64,000 bases of DNA from Candidatus Tectimicrobiota bacterium. Its GTDB lineage: Bacteria > JACPUC01. Shown one piece after another: positions 7,411 through 16,457 of the stretch (position 1 is the first letter of the stretch; the number at the start of each line of letters is the position of its first letter). A model generated the notes under the pieces. That model had not been told where the DNA came from. It saw only the letters and a program-made list of their open reading frames with translations, and searched no databases. A program made the position numbers and the translations under genes. The stretch spans positions 62,001-126,000 of the forward strand of contig JACPUC010000007.1 of the NCBI GenBank assembly GCA_016192455.1, read 5' to 3'.

Positions 7411-9615
7411 CTACTTTTCGAAGTTTGATTCGAGACGTAGGCTTGCCCATCCAGCGCCGTCGTAGCGCGAGTCGTCGGCTGGTCCAGGGTTAGTCTGCAA
7501 GGTGAGCTCAATTCTAGCTCCAGAAAAGGACTTAAGCGAAACCTCATGATCAAACCAACGCCGCTCATAAGGGCGCTCTTTTGCATTTATGTATTGAGTA
7601 AAAATAAGCTTCTTAAGTCCTTGATAAGCCACAATAATCTCAAAATTCATACCATCTCCTACTTGAGTGCCCCAGAGGTTGGGATCGGCGGCGATGGCAA
7701 AGCGTAGCGTCGCCTCCGGGGGGATTGCAAGCGTGTAGGTCGCACTCGCGGGGGGGTGCATGAACAGCACCGTTCGGCGATCGCCGTTAATGTTAAAGGA
7801 CTGCAGCCCCACGTGATCCGCTTGGGGGGCGCGAACCGAGGCATGCGCCAGGTCGAATGGCCCCAGATCCAGGATGCGGAAGATATGGATCACCTCGAGG
7901 GGACGACGGGAGACGCTATAGGGGAGATGTCCCCAACCATGCGAGTAGAAACCCGCCTTGCCGTGGCTGTCGATGAGGCGCAGGGGAATTGCCGCGGCAT
8001 AGTCGCGGCGCTCCACCGGAGCAAGTCGGCGCTGCAAGGGGGGCGGCAGGGCGTGCGGTACCGGCAGGGTAGGAACGATGAGATAATCTCCATCCCGTGG
8101 GGTACCCAAAGCTTGGCGCATGGCGGGGGGCAGGTTGGGATCGTTGAGCAGGTAGCGAGCCCCTACCTTCTCGAGGTAGTACCGAAACCCCCAGTCGCCG
8201 TTGAACCAGACCGTCGCTCCCCTGCCCTCTTGCATCGCTGTCGCAGCCCCATCTTGCAGTCGCTCCAGCCGCTCCGCCGTTTGTTGCGCGAAGCTTCGAT
8301 AGATACTTGCCGTGCGCGCATCGACGGCCGCCAGACCCAGGGTGATGAGAAGCTGCGCCGCGCCTCCGACAAGGGCCGCCCGTTTCCACGACCTTAGTCC
8401 CAAGTTGCGCTCTCCCCAGGAGGCAAGGAGAAGAATGAAAGGGGGGAATAAGGGCAATGCGTAGCGAACGGCGCCCCAGGGCATGACGGCGATGTTGTAG
8501 AACGCCACCCCCAAGAACCAGAGAAGGAGAAGGAGCCAGTGGGCGGCTTCGAGATAGCTTCCTTGAGCGTCCCGCCGCGTGGCGAAGGTCTCGTGCCAGG
8601 CGTTTCTCAGGCGCTGCGTCGCAAACACGCTCAGCTCCACGAGCAGGGCCAGGCCGGTGCCCAAGAAGAGAACCCACAGGAGATTGGCTGGCCATTCGTA
8701 GCCGTTCTTCACCATGCTTCCCGCTGCCCAAACAAGAAGGTACGAGGCGCCGAGAAGCAGCGCCGTACGGCGGGTGCGCAGGAGCAGGTGGAGAACGAGG
8801 AGCGGCAAGACCACCGCTCCCCCCAAGGTGCCCAGGAAGCTCGCGCCGCGATCCAGGAGATTACGGGCCGAGAGCAGCGCCGCGCCGTGCACGTACTTCA
8901 CATGGGCAAAGGCCAGGGGCGGCGACCCTGCAAGGAGCCAGGTGACCAGCGCCATGGCCAAGAAGAGCGCCGGCGCCAGGAGGAGGATGGCGACGGCCCG
9001 CCGGGAGCGCTGCCGGTGCGCCAGCGCGAAGGCCAGCAGCAGGGGCATGACGCTGATCCCCTGGTACGCCGTGAGGCTTGCCGCAAGCGCCGCCGCCGCC
9101 CCTCCCCCCAGCCAGCGCGCCGACTGCCTCTCAATCCCATGCAACGTTGCCACAACCGCAAGAAGCCAGAAGGCCAAAAGCGGAACGTCGAGCATGATGG
9201 CGTGCGACATCACCACAAAGCCGGGCGAGACGACGAGCAAGCCCACGGCCAGCAGGGGGGCACGCAGCCAGCGGCGGCAGAGCCACGCAAAGGCGACGAC
9301 AGCGGTGATCGGGAAGATGAGGTAGGCGAGATGCAGGACCCACTCCCGCGTTCCTCCACTGAGAGCCAGCACCGCCGCCGTATAGTACTGCAAAAGCAGG
9401 GGATGGGTGGACTCGTTGAGCCGCCCCACATGAAGCTGTCCGGCGAAGGGGTAGCGAATTTCCACGAAAGGATTGAAGGGATGCTGGCGGACGAGCTCGG
9501 AGATGCGCACCCAGAACTGGTCGTCAACGTGCAAGGGACGCCAGAGGAACGGCACGGTGAGGCAGAGCAGCAAGACGAGAGGAGGGACGTTGAATCGCAG
9601 CGTCCGGCGGATCAT
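7411..9615 (-). CDS. Multi-spanning membrane glycosyltransferase, ArnT/PMT_2 (GT39) type
   Basis: 734 residues from the ATG at 9615 (MIRRTLRFNVPP); the open frame extends further upstream, but without hydrophobic or family-like content. Helix 1 is followed by the short acidic motif HVDDQFW, typical of GT-C enzymes that use polyprenyl-phosphate sugars, then about eleven more hydrophobic helices and a soluble C-terminal domain of about 250 residues ending in a beta-rich part. Predicted to transfer a sugar from a lipid-linked donor on the periplasmic side. It is the second gene of a minus-strand series with the YfhO-like gene (23 bp upstream) and a MutM-family gene (6 bp downstream). Acceptor unknown. 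Confidence 0.72.
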   Translation of the reverse strand: MIRRTLRFNVPPLVLLLCLTVPFLWRPLHVDDQFWVRISELVRQHPFNPFVEIRYPFAGQLHVGRLNESTHPLLLQYYTAAVLALSGGTREWVLHLAYLIFPITAVVAFAWLCRRWLRAPLLAVGLLVVSPGFVVMSHAIMLDVPLLAFWLLAVVATLHGIERQSARWLGGGAAAALAASLTAYQGISVMPLLLAFALAHRQRSRRAVAILLLAPALFLAMALVTWLLAGSPPLAFAHVKYVHGAALLSARNLLDRGASFLGTLGGAVVLPLLVLHLLLRTRRTALLLGASYLLVWAAGSMVKNGYEWPANLLWVLFLGTGLALLVELSVFATQRLRNAWHETFATRRDAQGSYLEAAHWLLLLLWFLGVAFYNIAVMPWGAVRYALPLFPPFILLLASWGERNLGLRSWKRAALVGGAAQLLITLGLAAVDARTASIYRSFAQQTAERLERLQDGAATAMQEGRGATVWFNGDWGFRYYLEKVGARYLLNDPNLPPAMRQALGTPRDGDYLIVPTLPVPHALPPPLQRRLAPVERRDYAAAIPLRLIDSHGKAGFYSHGWGHLPYSVSRRPLEVIHIFRILDLGPFDLAHASVRAPQADHVGLQSFNINGDRRTVLFMHPPASATYTLAIPPEATLRFAIAADPNLWGTQVGDGMNFEIIVAYQGLKKLIFTQYINAKERPYERRWFDHEVSLKSFSGARIELTLQTNPGPADDSRYDGAGWASLRLESNFEK

Positions 9616-9638
9616 GTTCGAGCGGGGAAGAGCTTGCA

Positions 9639-12191
9639 CTAGTCTCGTAGGCTCTCGTGCGGCACGGCGCGGTGGCGCCGCCGCCAGGCTGCGCGCGTCG
9701 CCGCAACCCCCACGCAGGCAAGGCCGACAAAGGTGAGGAGCGAGATGACCGCCCCGACGCGCACCGACCAGGGGGAGAAGAACCACTCCACGCGATGGCG
9801 TCCGGCAGGCACGTACACCGCGCGCAGGACATAGTTGGCCGTGTGGACGCGGGCCGACGTTCCATCCACGCGTGCCCGCCAGCCGGGATAGTTGATCTCA
9901 CTCAGCACCAGGTAAGCCGGCTGCCGCGCCTCTACCTCCACTACCAGGCGGTTTGGCTCAAACCTGCTGATTTGGGCAGTGCCAACCGCCCCTTCCGCTT
10001 CATCCCCCCGCGACGTCGGCAGGAAACGGGCCGACGCCAGCCGCTCGTGCCGCCCCTCGCCCGCCGCTGCCGAGCCAGCCGTCGCACTCTGAGGCTGGGC
10101 AGGCTGCAGTACCTCCTCCGCCGGCGGCGGCGCTTCGAAGAGCACGCTGCTGCGCGGGTCAAAGGAAGGGCTGCGCAAGAGGTTGAAGATCGCCTTCTCA
10201 CGCGGCTCGACGATGATCCTGGATACCAGGAAAGCGCGCGGCAGCGCGTCAACGTTGCGGTAGACCTTCATCTCGCCATCGCGAATACGCTCCAGTCCCG
10301 GCAGGAACAGGGCCTCGTCGGCCAGTACGAAGCGCGTATTCAGGAGGTCGAGAAGGCGATGCGTGCCGTGCGCAAACTCATTCTCCGCCGATACTCCGAA
10401 GGTCCGAAAGCGGTTGATCTTCAAGGAGTCATACCCGATGACGCTGGAGAAACGATAGAGCATGGGAACGTTGTAGGGCAAATGGTCCTTAACGCGCAAC
10501 ATTGTTTCCAGGTCGTGCTTCTCGTAGCCGCGATGGTGGAAGACGTAGTTGTAAAACTTGCGTGTATCTTGCCGCGTCCGGTGGTAGGTCCACAAGCGGA
10601 AGGGCTCGCGCTCCTGCTGTAGGAGATCGATGGTTGCCGTCGAGGAGCTCGCCAGACGCGCATCGGTGAGGGGCGTCAGTTTCATGCCGAAGATGAGGAG
10701 ATCGGCGGCAACACTGAGAAAGAGCAGCACCGTGGCGAGGCGGACAGCGAAGGGGCCGCGCTTGCCGAGCCGGTTCCAGAGCAGCAGGATCAGCAGCGTC
10801 AAGGTCAGGAAAACGAGCGGCGTCCAGAGGTCCGTGGCCGCGGTGTGAAAGCCTACCTCATTGGCGAATGAGAGGAGGGAACGAACCCCCGGCAATGCTA
10901 ACAGCGGCAGGCTGAGGGCGAGCAGCCAGTCGTTGTACTTTTGGGCAACCAGCAGGAACGTGAAGAAGGCAAGGAGCAGGATAACCCCCGCCCCGGCTCC
11001 CCACTTCAAGCGTTGTCCGAGTTGCTGCCGCCCGAAGGCCTCGAAGCCCCTGGCGGCGAGAATACTGAGGGCAAACGTGGAGAGGAGGATGAACATCGTT
11101 GGGTAGCGCAGACGGCTGAAGACCGGCAGGGCGAAGATGAGGCGGTAGGCGGGAGTGTGGTTGCCGAGCGTCAGGAGGAGCGAGGCGCTAGCCAGGATCG
11201 TTGCGAATCGCGCCAGCACGTGGCGGTGCTGCAGGAGACTTCCCAGCACTGCCAGGAGGAGCGGCACGACGCCGACGTAGAGGCAGGTGATCCAGAAGAA
11301 CCCCTCCCCCCAGTAGGTGTTCTTCGCCGGATCGCCGAAGAGGTAGGGTGCGACCAGCGTGAGGAGCTGGCGGGGTGGCAGGGAGAGCTGCGTCACGTAG
11401 CCGTAGTCGGCAGCCGCGCGATTGGAGAGCCTGGAGTATTCGAGGGCCGGCAGGAGCTGGGCGGCGGCGAGCAGACCACTGAGGAGGTTCATGGCGAGGA
11501 AGAGAAGGAGCGGCGCGTGCCAGGGCTGGCGCCCATGCCTCGCGTCAGGCGAGGCAGCCCTGCAAAGGGCGTAGGCAAGAAGGCCGAGCTGGGTGTAGAG
11601 GAAGAGTGGATGGCCGCTGAGGACCTGCAGCCCGGAGACGGCGCCGCCGAGGTAGAGGTAGGGGTTGCCCCGGAGTCGACAGGGCTGGCGCCGGGCGAGC
11701 TCGAAGCAGAAGAAGACGAGCGGCGTCCAGGCTACCGTCGAGACATGCGGGAAGACCTCCAGGTGCTTCACGAACCAGCCGCTTCCCAGGTACACCAGGC
11801 CGCCGAAGAGGGCCGCGCCCTGCGAGCTTCCCGCGGCGCGCAAGAACGCATACATGAAGCAACCGGCCAGGAAGATGTGGAACACGGCGCTGAGCGCCAT
11901 GCTGTACCAGAGAGGACCGAGGAAGAGCAGCAGGTTGAGGGGGTAAAGGACGCCGGAGTGTTGATTGGCGAGAAAGGGTTGGCCGCCATAGGCGTAGGGG
12001 TTCCAGAGCGGCAGAATGCCCTGCCGATAGCTCTCCAGGAGAAAGTGGCGCCAGGGATAGAAGATGACGAAGGAATCGCGACCGACAAGCATCTCGCCGG
12101 AGAAGAGGACTTTCCAGAAGAGCAGGAGTACAACGACGAGATAAAGGAGGAGGGCCTGGAGCGTGGGACGGAACTGAGTGGAATACAGCAT
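9639..12191 (-). CDS. YfhO-like polytopic membrane protein
   Basis: 850 residues from ATG 12191 (MLYSTQFRPTLQ), placed immediately before the first hydrophobic helix. Twelve or more membrane segments are visible, with an early loop VGRDSFVIFYPWRHFLLESY and WNPYAYGGQPFLANQHSGV that is characteristic of the bacterial YfhO/GT-C superfamily. A C-terminal periplasmic beta-domain of about 200 residues (LVLSEINYPGWRARVDG) precedes a final helix. YfhO proteins act in glycosylation of lipoteichoic acid in Firmicutes. Here only a role in envelope polysaccharide or glycolipid modification can be proposed. The downstream GT39-like gene starts 23 bp after the stop, indicating an operon. A terminator lies just upstream, so this gene probably needs its own promoter or read-through. 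Confidence 0.75.
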   Translation of the reverse strand: MLYSTQFRPTLQALLLYLVVVLLLFWKVLFSGEMLVGRDSFVIFYPWRHFLLESYRQGILPLWNPYAYGGQPFLANQHSGVLYPLNLLLFLGPLWYSMALSAVFHIFLAGCFMYAFLRAAGSSQGAALFGGLVYLGSGWFVKHLEVFPHVSTVAWTPLVFFCFELARRQPCRLRGNPYLYLGGAVSGLQVLSGHPLFLYTQLGLLAYALCRAASPDARHGRQPWHAPLLLFLAMNLLSGLLAAAQLLPALEYSRLSNRAAADYGYVTQLSLPPRQLLTLVAPYLFGDPAKNTYWGEGFFWITCLYVGVVPLLLAVLGSLLQHRHVLARFATILASASLLLTLGNHTPAYRLIFALPVFSRLRYPTMFILLSTFALSILAARGFEAFGRQQLGQRLKWGAGAGVILLLAFFTFLLVAQKYNDWLLALSLPLLALPGVRSLLSFANEVGFHTAATDLWTPLVFLTLTLLILLLWNRLGKRGPFAVRLATVLLFLSVAADLLIFGMKLTPLTDARLASSSTATIDLLQQEREPFRLWTYHRTRQDTRKFYNYVFHHRGYEKHDLETMLRVKDHLPYNVPMLYRFSSVIGYDSLKINRFRTFGVSAENEFAHGTHRLLDLLNTRFVLADEALFLPGLERIRDGEMKVYRNVDALPRAFLVSRIIVEPREKAIFNLLRSPSFDPRSSVLFEAPPPAEEVLQPAQPQSATAGSAAAGEGRHERLASARFLPTSRGDEAEGAVGTAQISRFEPNRLVVEVEARQPAYLVLSEINYPGWRARVDGTSARVHTANYVLRAVYVPAGRHRVEWFFSPWSVRVGAVISLLTFVGLACVGVAATRAAWRRRHRAVPHESLRD

Positions 12192-12252
12192 GAGTCGTCT
12201 ACGGGAGCTGCCCGCCTGCTGCTGGTGACTGCTCGCCCGGCAACGGCAAGAC

Positions 12253-12283
12253 AAAAAAGAACCCTCCTTGCGGGGAGGGCTCT
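12253..12283 (-). terminator. Rho-independent terminator of the secreted-protein gene
   Basis: Read on the minus strand: ten-bp stem AGAGCCCTCC / GGAGGGTTCT (one G-T pair), 6-nt loop, followed by TTTTTTG. It lies about 70 nt downstream of the stop at 12352 and upstream of the YfhO-like gene. Confidence 0.8.
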
Positions 12284-12351
12284 TTGCATTATTCCAGTGG
12301 GTCCGTGCAGCCCACGGAGGGGACCTCGACCGGAGACTCCCGTTTCACCCG

Positions 12352-12963
12352 TTAGTTAAACACTGACGAGTACTGCGTGCCGTAGCCGTCGTAGCCGCCT
12401 CCGCTAGGCAGCGGCTCCTGTGGCGCCCTGGCGAACTCGAGGCGTGGGAAGAAGTGCGCGCGCCCCTCGACATCAAACACGGCAACCAGGAGGTCTCCGG
12501 TCCCATTCCCGATGTTCAGGGAGATATCCGTCCCGAAGAGATCGGTCTCACCGAGACCCACGTCGGCAAAGCGGAACGGCTGCCCACGCCAGATCACGTC
12601 CTGATCAATCCTGCGGTCCGTGCGATGCAGCTCCTCGAACGGCAGAAGCTCCCCCGTGTCGGTAACGACGAACGCCTCAACGCGGTCGATGGGGGTTCCG
12701 CCTTCGCGGATAAGCGCCAGCAACGTAATCTCGTAGCGACGGTCCACGAAAACGAGAGGCTGATCAAGGCCCACCGCCAGAATCTGCGAGCGACCCGGCT
12801 CGAAGCGATCGCGCGTCGGGGGCGGGGGAGCAAAGAGGTCCAGCAGGGATCCCTGGCTCTCCACGCGCGGCGGGCTGAAGGCGCCAAAAGCCACCAGACC
12901 CAGCAGAACCAGCGCCATCGCCCCAGGTATTCCAATCTTCCAATGCCGGTAGAGAAAACGCAT
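12352..12963 (-). CDS. Secreted or membrane-anchored protein of unknown function
   Basis: 203 residues. ATG 12963 is chosen because AAGGAG lies 9 nt upstream and the protein then begins with a basic stretch (MRFLYRHWK) and a hydrophobic helix (residues about 10-28), a signal anchor or signal peptide. The mature part is rich in beta-type segments (QPLVFVDRRYEITLLALI, DISLNIGNGTGDLLVAVFD) and ends in a Gly/Tyr-rich tail (GGGYDGYGTQYSSVFN). No family was recognised. It has a very good promoter upstream and a strong terminator downstream, so it is a single-gene transcription unit and is probably well expressed. Confidence 0.6.
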   Translation of the reverse strand: MRFLYRHWKIGIPGAMALVLLGLVAFGAFSPPRVESQGSLLDLFAPPPPTRDRFEPGRSQILAVGLDQPLVFVDRRYEITLLALIREGGTPIDRVEAFVVTDTGELLPFEELHRTDRRIDQDVIWRGQPFRFADVGLGETDLFGTDISLNIGNGTGDLLVAVFDVEGRAHFFPRLEFARAPQEPLPSGGGYDGYGTQYSSVFN

Positions 12964-13291
12964 TGGGATGACTCCTTGCGATAATGAACCAACGCGCAGC
13001 TTGTGAAGGGTGAAGGATTTATACTTCATTTCTCGTAACTTGTCAAGCGAAAGTTAACTTTATCTTTGCGTGGAAACGAGGCGGTTGGTAAAAACTTCTT
13101 GACGAAGCGGGAGGTTCCGGCGGATGGTGTGCGGCAATCAGCGCCGGAGACGTCGTCAGCCGCACCGCGAGCGCGGCGTCGCGTGGTCGACGCAGCCTCT
13201 CCACCGCGCCACCTCGCCGTGAGAGCGCAGCAACGTCATGGTGCGTGCAACCGAAGGCGAACGCGCCGTTGGAGACCGAGGAGCCGCCCCG
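12964..13291. other. Divergent spacer holding an AT-rich promoter island
   Basis: 328 bp between the secreted-protein gene (minus) and the GT2 operon (plus). It contains the minus-strand promoter at 13018-13046 and a 10-bp palindrome AAGTTAACTT at 13051-13060. No convincing plus-strand hexamer pair was found for the GT2 gene. Confidence 0.6.
13018..13046 (-). promoter_or_regulatory. Near-consensus sigma70 promoter
   Basis: On the minus strand TTGACA (13046-13041), 17 bp, TATAAA (13023-13018). The -35 is perfect and the -10 is 5/6. It drives the 203-residue secreted protein with a leader of about 48 nt. Confidence 0.8.
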
Positions 13292-14248
13292 ATGCCCCCG
13301 CCCAGCACCGACAGCGCCGTTGCCGACCGCCACTCCTTGAGCGTCCTGGTGCCGGTGCGCAACGAAGCCGGCAATCTACGGCGGGCCTACGCGGCGTTGC
13401 GCCAGGTGCTCGACGCCTGCCCCGAGATCAGCGCCTGGGAACTGCTCTTCATTGACGATGGCAGCAGCGACAGCAGTTGGGAGGAGAGCCTTGCCCTGGC
13501 AGCCAGCGATCCCAGGGTACGCTGTCTGAAGCTGGCCCTCCCCGTCGGGCAGCACGCCGCCCTTTGCGCGGGGATGGAAGCCGCGCTGGGCGAAATCCTG
13601 CTCACCTGCGATGCCGATCTCCAGGTGCCGCCGGTCGAGCTGCCTCGCCTCTGGCGCGCCATCGGCGAGGGCGTGGACCTGGTGCGGGGCTGGCGGAAGG
13701 AGCGGGCGCACCGCTCCAGGCTACGCCGCTGGCTCTCCTTCCTGACCACGCAGGTGGTGAGCCTGCTTCTGGGGCGGCGCTACCGCGACCTCACCTCTCC
13801 GTACGCCGCTTTGCGCGCGGAGCTGGGGAGAAGCCTGCTGAAATCCGGCATCCGGCGTCATGCGCTCGGCGTCGCCGCGGTGCAGCTCGCCCCGCAGGTC
13901 GTCGAGCTGCCGGTGCGGCACCTTCCCAGGGTTTCGGGCCGTTCGCGCTACACTTGGCGGAGCCTCCTGCGGCTCGGCAGCGTCATGCTCGCCACCTGTT
14001 TTCCGGCTGTACCCCGGCGGCTCGCGGTGGCGGCGGGTTTCCTTGCTCTCCTGGGGGGGACCGCCGCGGCGGCGCTGCACCTGGGAGGCTTCGGGGCGGC
14101 GTCGGCGGCCCTGGCGGCGCTGCTCGGCGGCGCTCCCGCGCTGCTCCTGCTGAGCTTCGCCGGCTTCCTGCACGTGCGCCGTCGGCGCCTGCTGCGGGCC
14201 GAGGAGCAGCCGCTCTACCGCATTGCCGAACGCTATCCGCCGTCGTAA
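13292..14248 (+). CDS. Family 2 glycosyltransferase, polyprenyl-phosphate (ArnC/DPM1) type
   Basis: 318 residues from ATG 13292, preceded by GAGGAG about 9 nt upstream. The GT2 core begins LSVLVPVRNEAGNLRRAY, with the nucleotide-binding FIDDGSSDSSWEE and the metal motif LLTCDADLQVPP. Two C-terminal hydrophobic helices (residues about 245-300) anchor it in the membrane, as in ArnC, which puts a sugar on undecaprenyl phosphate. The GNAT gene starts 11 bp after its stop and a DegT aminotransferase follows. The trio therefore resembles routes that make an N-acylated amino sugar and load it on a lipid carrier for envelope decoration. The donor sugar is not known. Confidence 0.85.
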   Translation: MPPPSTDSAVADRHSLSVLVPVRNEAGNLRRAYAALRQVLDACPEISAWELLFIDDGSSDSSWEESLALAASDPRVRCLKLALPVGQHAALCAGMEAALGEILLTCDADLQVPPVELPRLWRAIGEGVDLVRGWRKERAHRSRLRRWLSFLTTQVVSLLLGRRYRDLTSPYAALRAELGRSLLKSGIRRHALGVAAVQLAPQVVELPVRHLPRVSGRSRYTWRSLLRLGSVMLATCFPAVPRRLAVAAGFLALLGGTAAAALHLGGFGAASAALAALLGGAPALLLLSFAGFLHVRRRRLLRAEEQPLYRIAERYPPS

Positions 14249-14259
14249 GAGGGAGCCAG

Positions 14260-15273
14260 GTGTCCGCCCGTCTCCTCCGCCTCCAGACCAGCCATGCAGC
14301 GGCGCTGAAGGAGTTCCTCGAGACGCCCGGGGAACTGCCGTGGCCAGGCATGCGGCAGGCCAGCGAAAGGCTCCGCCGCGGCGTCCTGAGCTGGCAGATG
14401 CGCCAGCATCTGGAGCTGCCGGCTGCGCAGGCGCTCACCCTGGCGGCGGTCGCTCCGTCGACGGCGGGCGCCGCCGCAGCGCCTGAGATCGAAGGGCTTG
14501 CCCAGGTGCGCCTGCTGGAATGGGATACCGGGGTGCTGAGCACGGGCTGTGGCCGCGTTGACGCGCTGCGCGCCCGCGGGTCGTATACGCAGCAGCGCGC
14601 CACGCTTGCCGAGGTCCTGCCGCCGGCGCTCGCTTGGCTGCGTGATCACGGGGTGCGCCTGGTCCATGCCCGCCTGCCGATCCTGGCACGCGCCGCCATC
14701 CACACCCTGGAAGAGGCGGGATTCCGCTTCATGACCTGCCTCGCCTGCTTCTACCGGGCCCCGGGCAGCTTCTCCGCGGCCTGGACGCGCTCCCTGGCGC
14801 AGCGCTTCCAGGTGCGGCGCGGCCGCCGCGGCGATCTGCCGCACCTGCAAACCATGGCCCTGGGAGCCTTTCAGCAGAACCGCTTCTCGCTCGATGCTCG
14901 CCTCGACGCCGGGCGGGTTGACCGCCTCTATGCGGCCTGGATCAGCGGCGCCCTGCAGCGCAGGCAGAACCGCCTCCTGGTCTGCGAGCAGCAGAAGAAG
15001 CCGATCGCCTTCCTTCTCTACGAAGTGCAGCGCTTTACGGTCGGGAGGGAGCGTTTGCGCCTGGGGAGACTGGTGCTGGCCGCTTCCGCGACCGCCGAGC
15101 GCTCCCGGGGCGCCGCCCTGGCCTGCCTGCTGCGGTGCATGGAGGAACAGCAGGGACAGGTGGACGTCCTGGAGGCCGTCGTGGGGACGACGAACGACGC
15201 CGCCTGCCGGGCCTTGCGGCGATTCGGTTTCCATTGCCTCAACACGCTCATCGACCTGCATGCGTGGTTGTGA
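14260..15273 (+). CDS. GNAT-family acyltransferase (WecD-like)
   Basis: 337 residues from GTG 14260, which follows the GT2 stop by 11 nt and has GAGGGAG just upstream. The C-terminal 150 residues carry the GNAT pattern: LVLAASATAERSRGAALACL as the acetyl-CoA pyrophosphate-loop region and a final strand-helix GTTNDAACRALRRFGFHCL. The N-terminal half is more divergent. Sandwiched between an ArnC-like transferase and a sugar aminotransferase, it probably acylates the amino group of a nucleotide-linked amino sugar, as WecD does for dTDP-fucosamine. The acyl donor and sugar are inferred only from context. The open frame extends upstream into the GT2 gene, but that part is an out-of-frame shadow. 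Confidence 0.72.
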   Translation: MSARLLRLQTSHAAALKEFLETPGELPWPGMRQASERLRRGVLSWQMRQHLELPAAQALTLAAVAPSTAGAAAAPEIEGLAQVRLLEWDTGVLSTGCGRVDALRARGSYTQQRATLAEVLPPALAWLRDHGVRLVHARLPILARAAIHTLEEAGFRFMTCLACFYRAPGSFSAAWTRSLAQRFQVRRGRRGDLPHLQTMALGAFQQNRFSLDARLDAGRVDRLYAAWISGALQRRQNRLLVCEQQKKPIAFLLYEVQRFTVGRERLRLGRLVLAASATAERSRGAALACLLRCMEEQQGQVDVLEAVVGTTNDAACRALRRFGFHCLNTLIDLHAWL

Positions 15274-15284
15274 GGGTAAACCCG

Positions 15285-16436
15285 ATGACGCAGCGCGACG
15301 CCCTCCCCTTTCAGCGTCCCTGCCTTGGCGAGGCCGAGGCGGAGGCGGTGCGCGAGGTGCTCCTGTCGGGGTGGATCACCACGGGTCCGAAGACGCGCGC
15401 CTTCGAGGAGGCCTTTGCCGGCTTCGTCCGCGCCCCCTTCGCCCTGGGGCTGAACTCCTGCACCGCCGGGCTGCACTTGGCCCTCATGGCGGCGGGGGTG
15501 CAGCCGGGGGACGAGGTGATCACCACGCCCATCGGCTTCGCCGCAAGCGCCAATGTCATCGACCACCTCGGAGCGCGCGCCGTCTTCGTTGATGTGCGCC
15601 CGCAGGACCTGAACCTCGACGTCGGCCGCATCGAGGCGGCCGTCACGCCCTCCACCCGGGCGATCCTGCCGGTGCACCTGGCCGGCAATCCCTGCGACAT
15701 GGCGCCGCTCCTCGAGCTGGCGCAGAGGCTCGGCCTGCCGGTCATCAGCGATGCCGCGCATGCGACGGATGCGGAGTACCACGGCAGGCGCATGGGGGAG
15801 CTGGGGGATTACGCCACTTTCAGCTTTTACGCCACGAAGCCGATCACCACGGCCGAAGGGGGTATGTTGACCACCCCGCATGGGGAGCAGCTCGACTGGC
15901 TGCGCACGCTCAGCCTACAGGGCCTCAGCCGCGATGCCTGGACGCGCTTCGGGCGCGACTACCAACACTGGGAGATCGTCGTAGCGGGGTACAAATTCAA
16001 CATGTTCGATGTGCAGGCGGCCCTGGGCCTGGTGCAGCTCCAGCGGGCGGAGGAGTTCCGACGGCAACGGAGCCGCATCGCCGCGATCTACGATGCGGCC
16101 TTCACCGAAATCGAGGAGCTGGCGCCGCTGCGGCCCCTGGCGGGGTGCACGCCGTCGCACCATCTCTACATCGTGCTGCTGCGCCCGGAGGCGGCGGGGA
16201 TGACGCGGGACGCCTTCATGAACGCGTTGCAGTGCGAGGGCATCGGTGTGGGCGTTCACTTCCGGGCGCTGCACCTCCATCCCTACTATCAGCAGAAGTT
16301 CGGGTACGGAGCCGGCCTGGCGCCGCGGGCCGAGGCGGCCTCCAAGCACATCCTCTCCCTGCCGCTCTTCAACGGCATGCGGGAGCGCGACGCCGAGCGC
16401 GTCATTGACGCCGTCCAGCGCATCCTCAGGCGATGA
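15285..16436 (+). CDS. DegT/DnrJ/EryC1/StrS-family sugar aminotransferase
   Basis: 383 residues from ATG 15285 (GAGGG upstream, 11 bp after the GNAT stop). PLP-dependent fold-type I enzyme. N-terminal LPFQRPCLGEAEAEAV, substrate segment GLNSCTAGLHLAL, cofactor-binding ISDAAHATDAEYHGR, and the Schiff-base lysine in SFYATKPITTAEGGML. These enzymes (ArnB, WecE, DesI and relatives) transaminate keto-sugar nucleotides. As the last gene of the GT2-GNAT-aminotransferase set it probably makes the amino sugar that the other two acylate and transfer. The next gene is convergent and only 21 bp away. Confidence 0.88.
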   Translation: MTQRDALPFQRPCLGEAEAEAVREVLLSGWITTGPKTRAFEEAFAGFVRAPFALGLNSCTAGLHLALMAAGVQPGDEVITTPIGFAASANVIDHLGARAVFVDVRPQDLNLDVGRIEAAVTPSTRAILPVHLAGNPCDMAPLLELAQRLGLPVISDAAHATDAEYHGRRMGELGDYATFSFYATKPITTAEGGMLTTPHGEQLDWLRTLSLQGLSRDAWTRFGRDYQHWEIVVAGYKFNMFDVQAALGLVQLQRAEEFRRQRSRIAAIYDAAFTEIEELAPLRPLAGCTPSHHLYIVLLRPEAAGMTRDAFMNALQCEGIGVGVHFRALHLHPYYQQKFGYGAGLAPRAEAASKHILSLPLFNGMRERDAERVIDAVQRILRR

Positions 16437-16457
16437 GAGAAGAGGCAGAGGGCGGCA

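Noticed and set aside
13477-14259. Long N-terminal extension of the GNAT protein
   Set aside because: This part overlaps the GT2 gene out of frame; GTG 14260 with its ribosome site is the sensible start.
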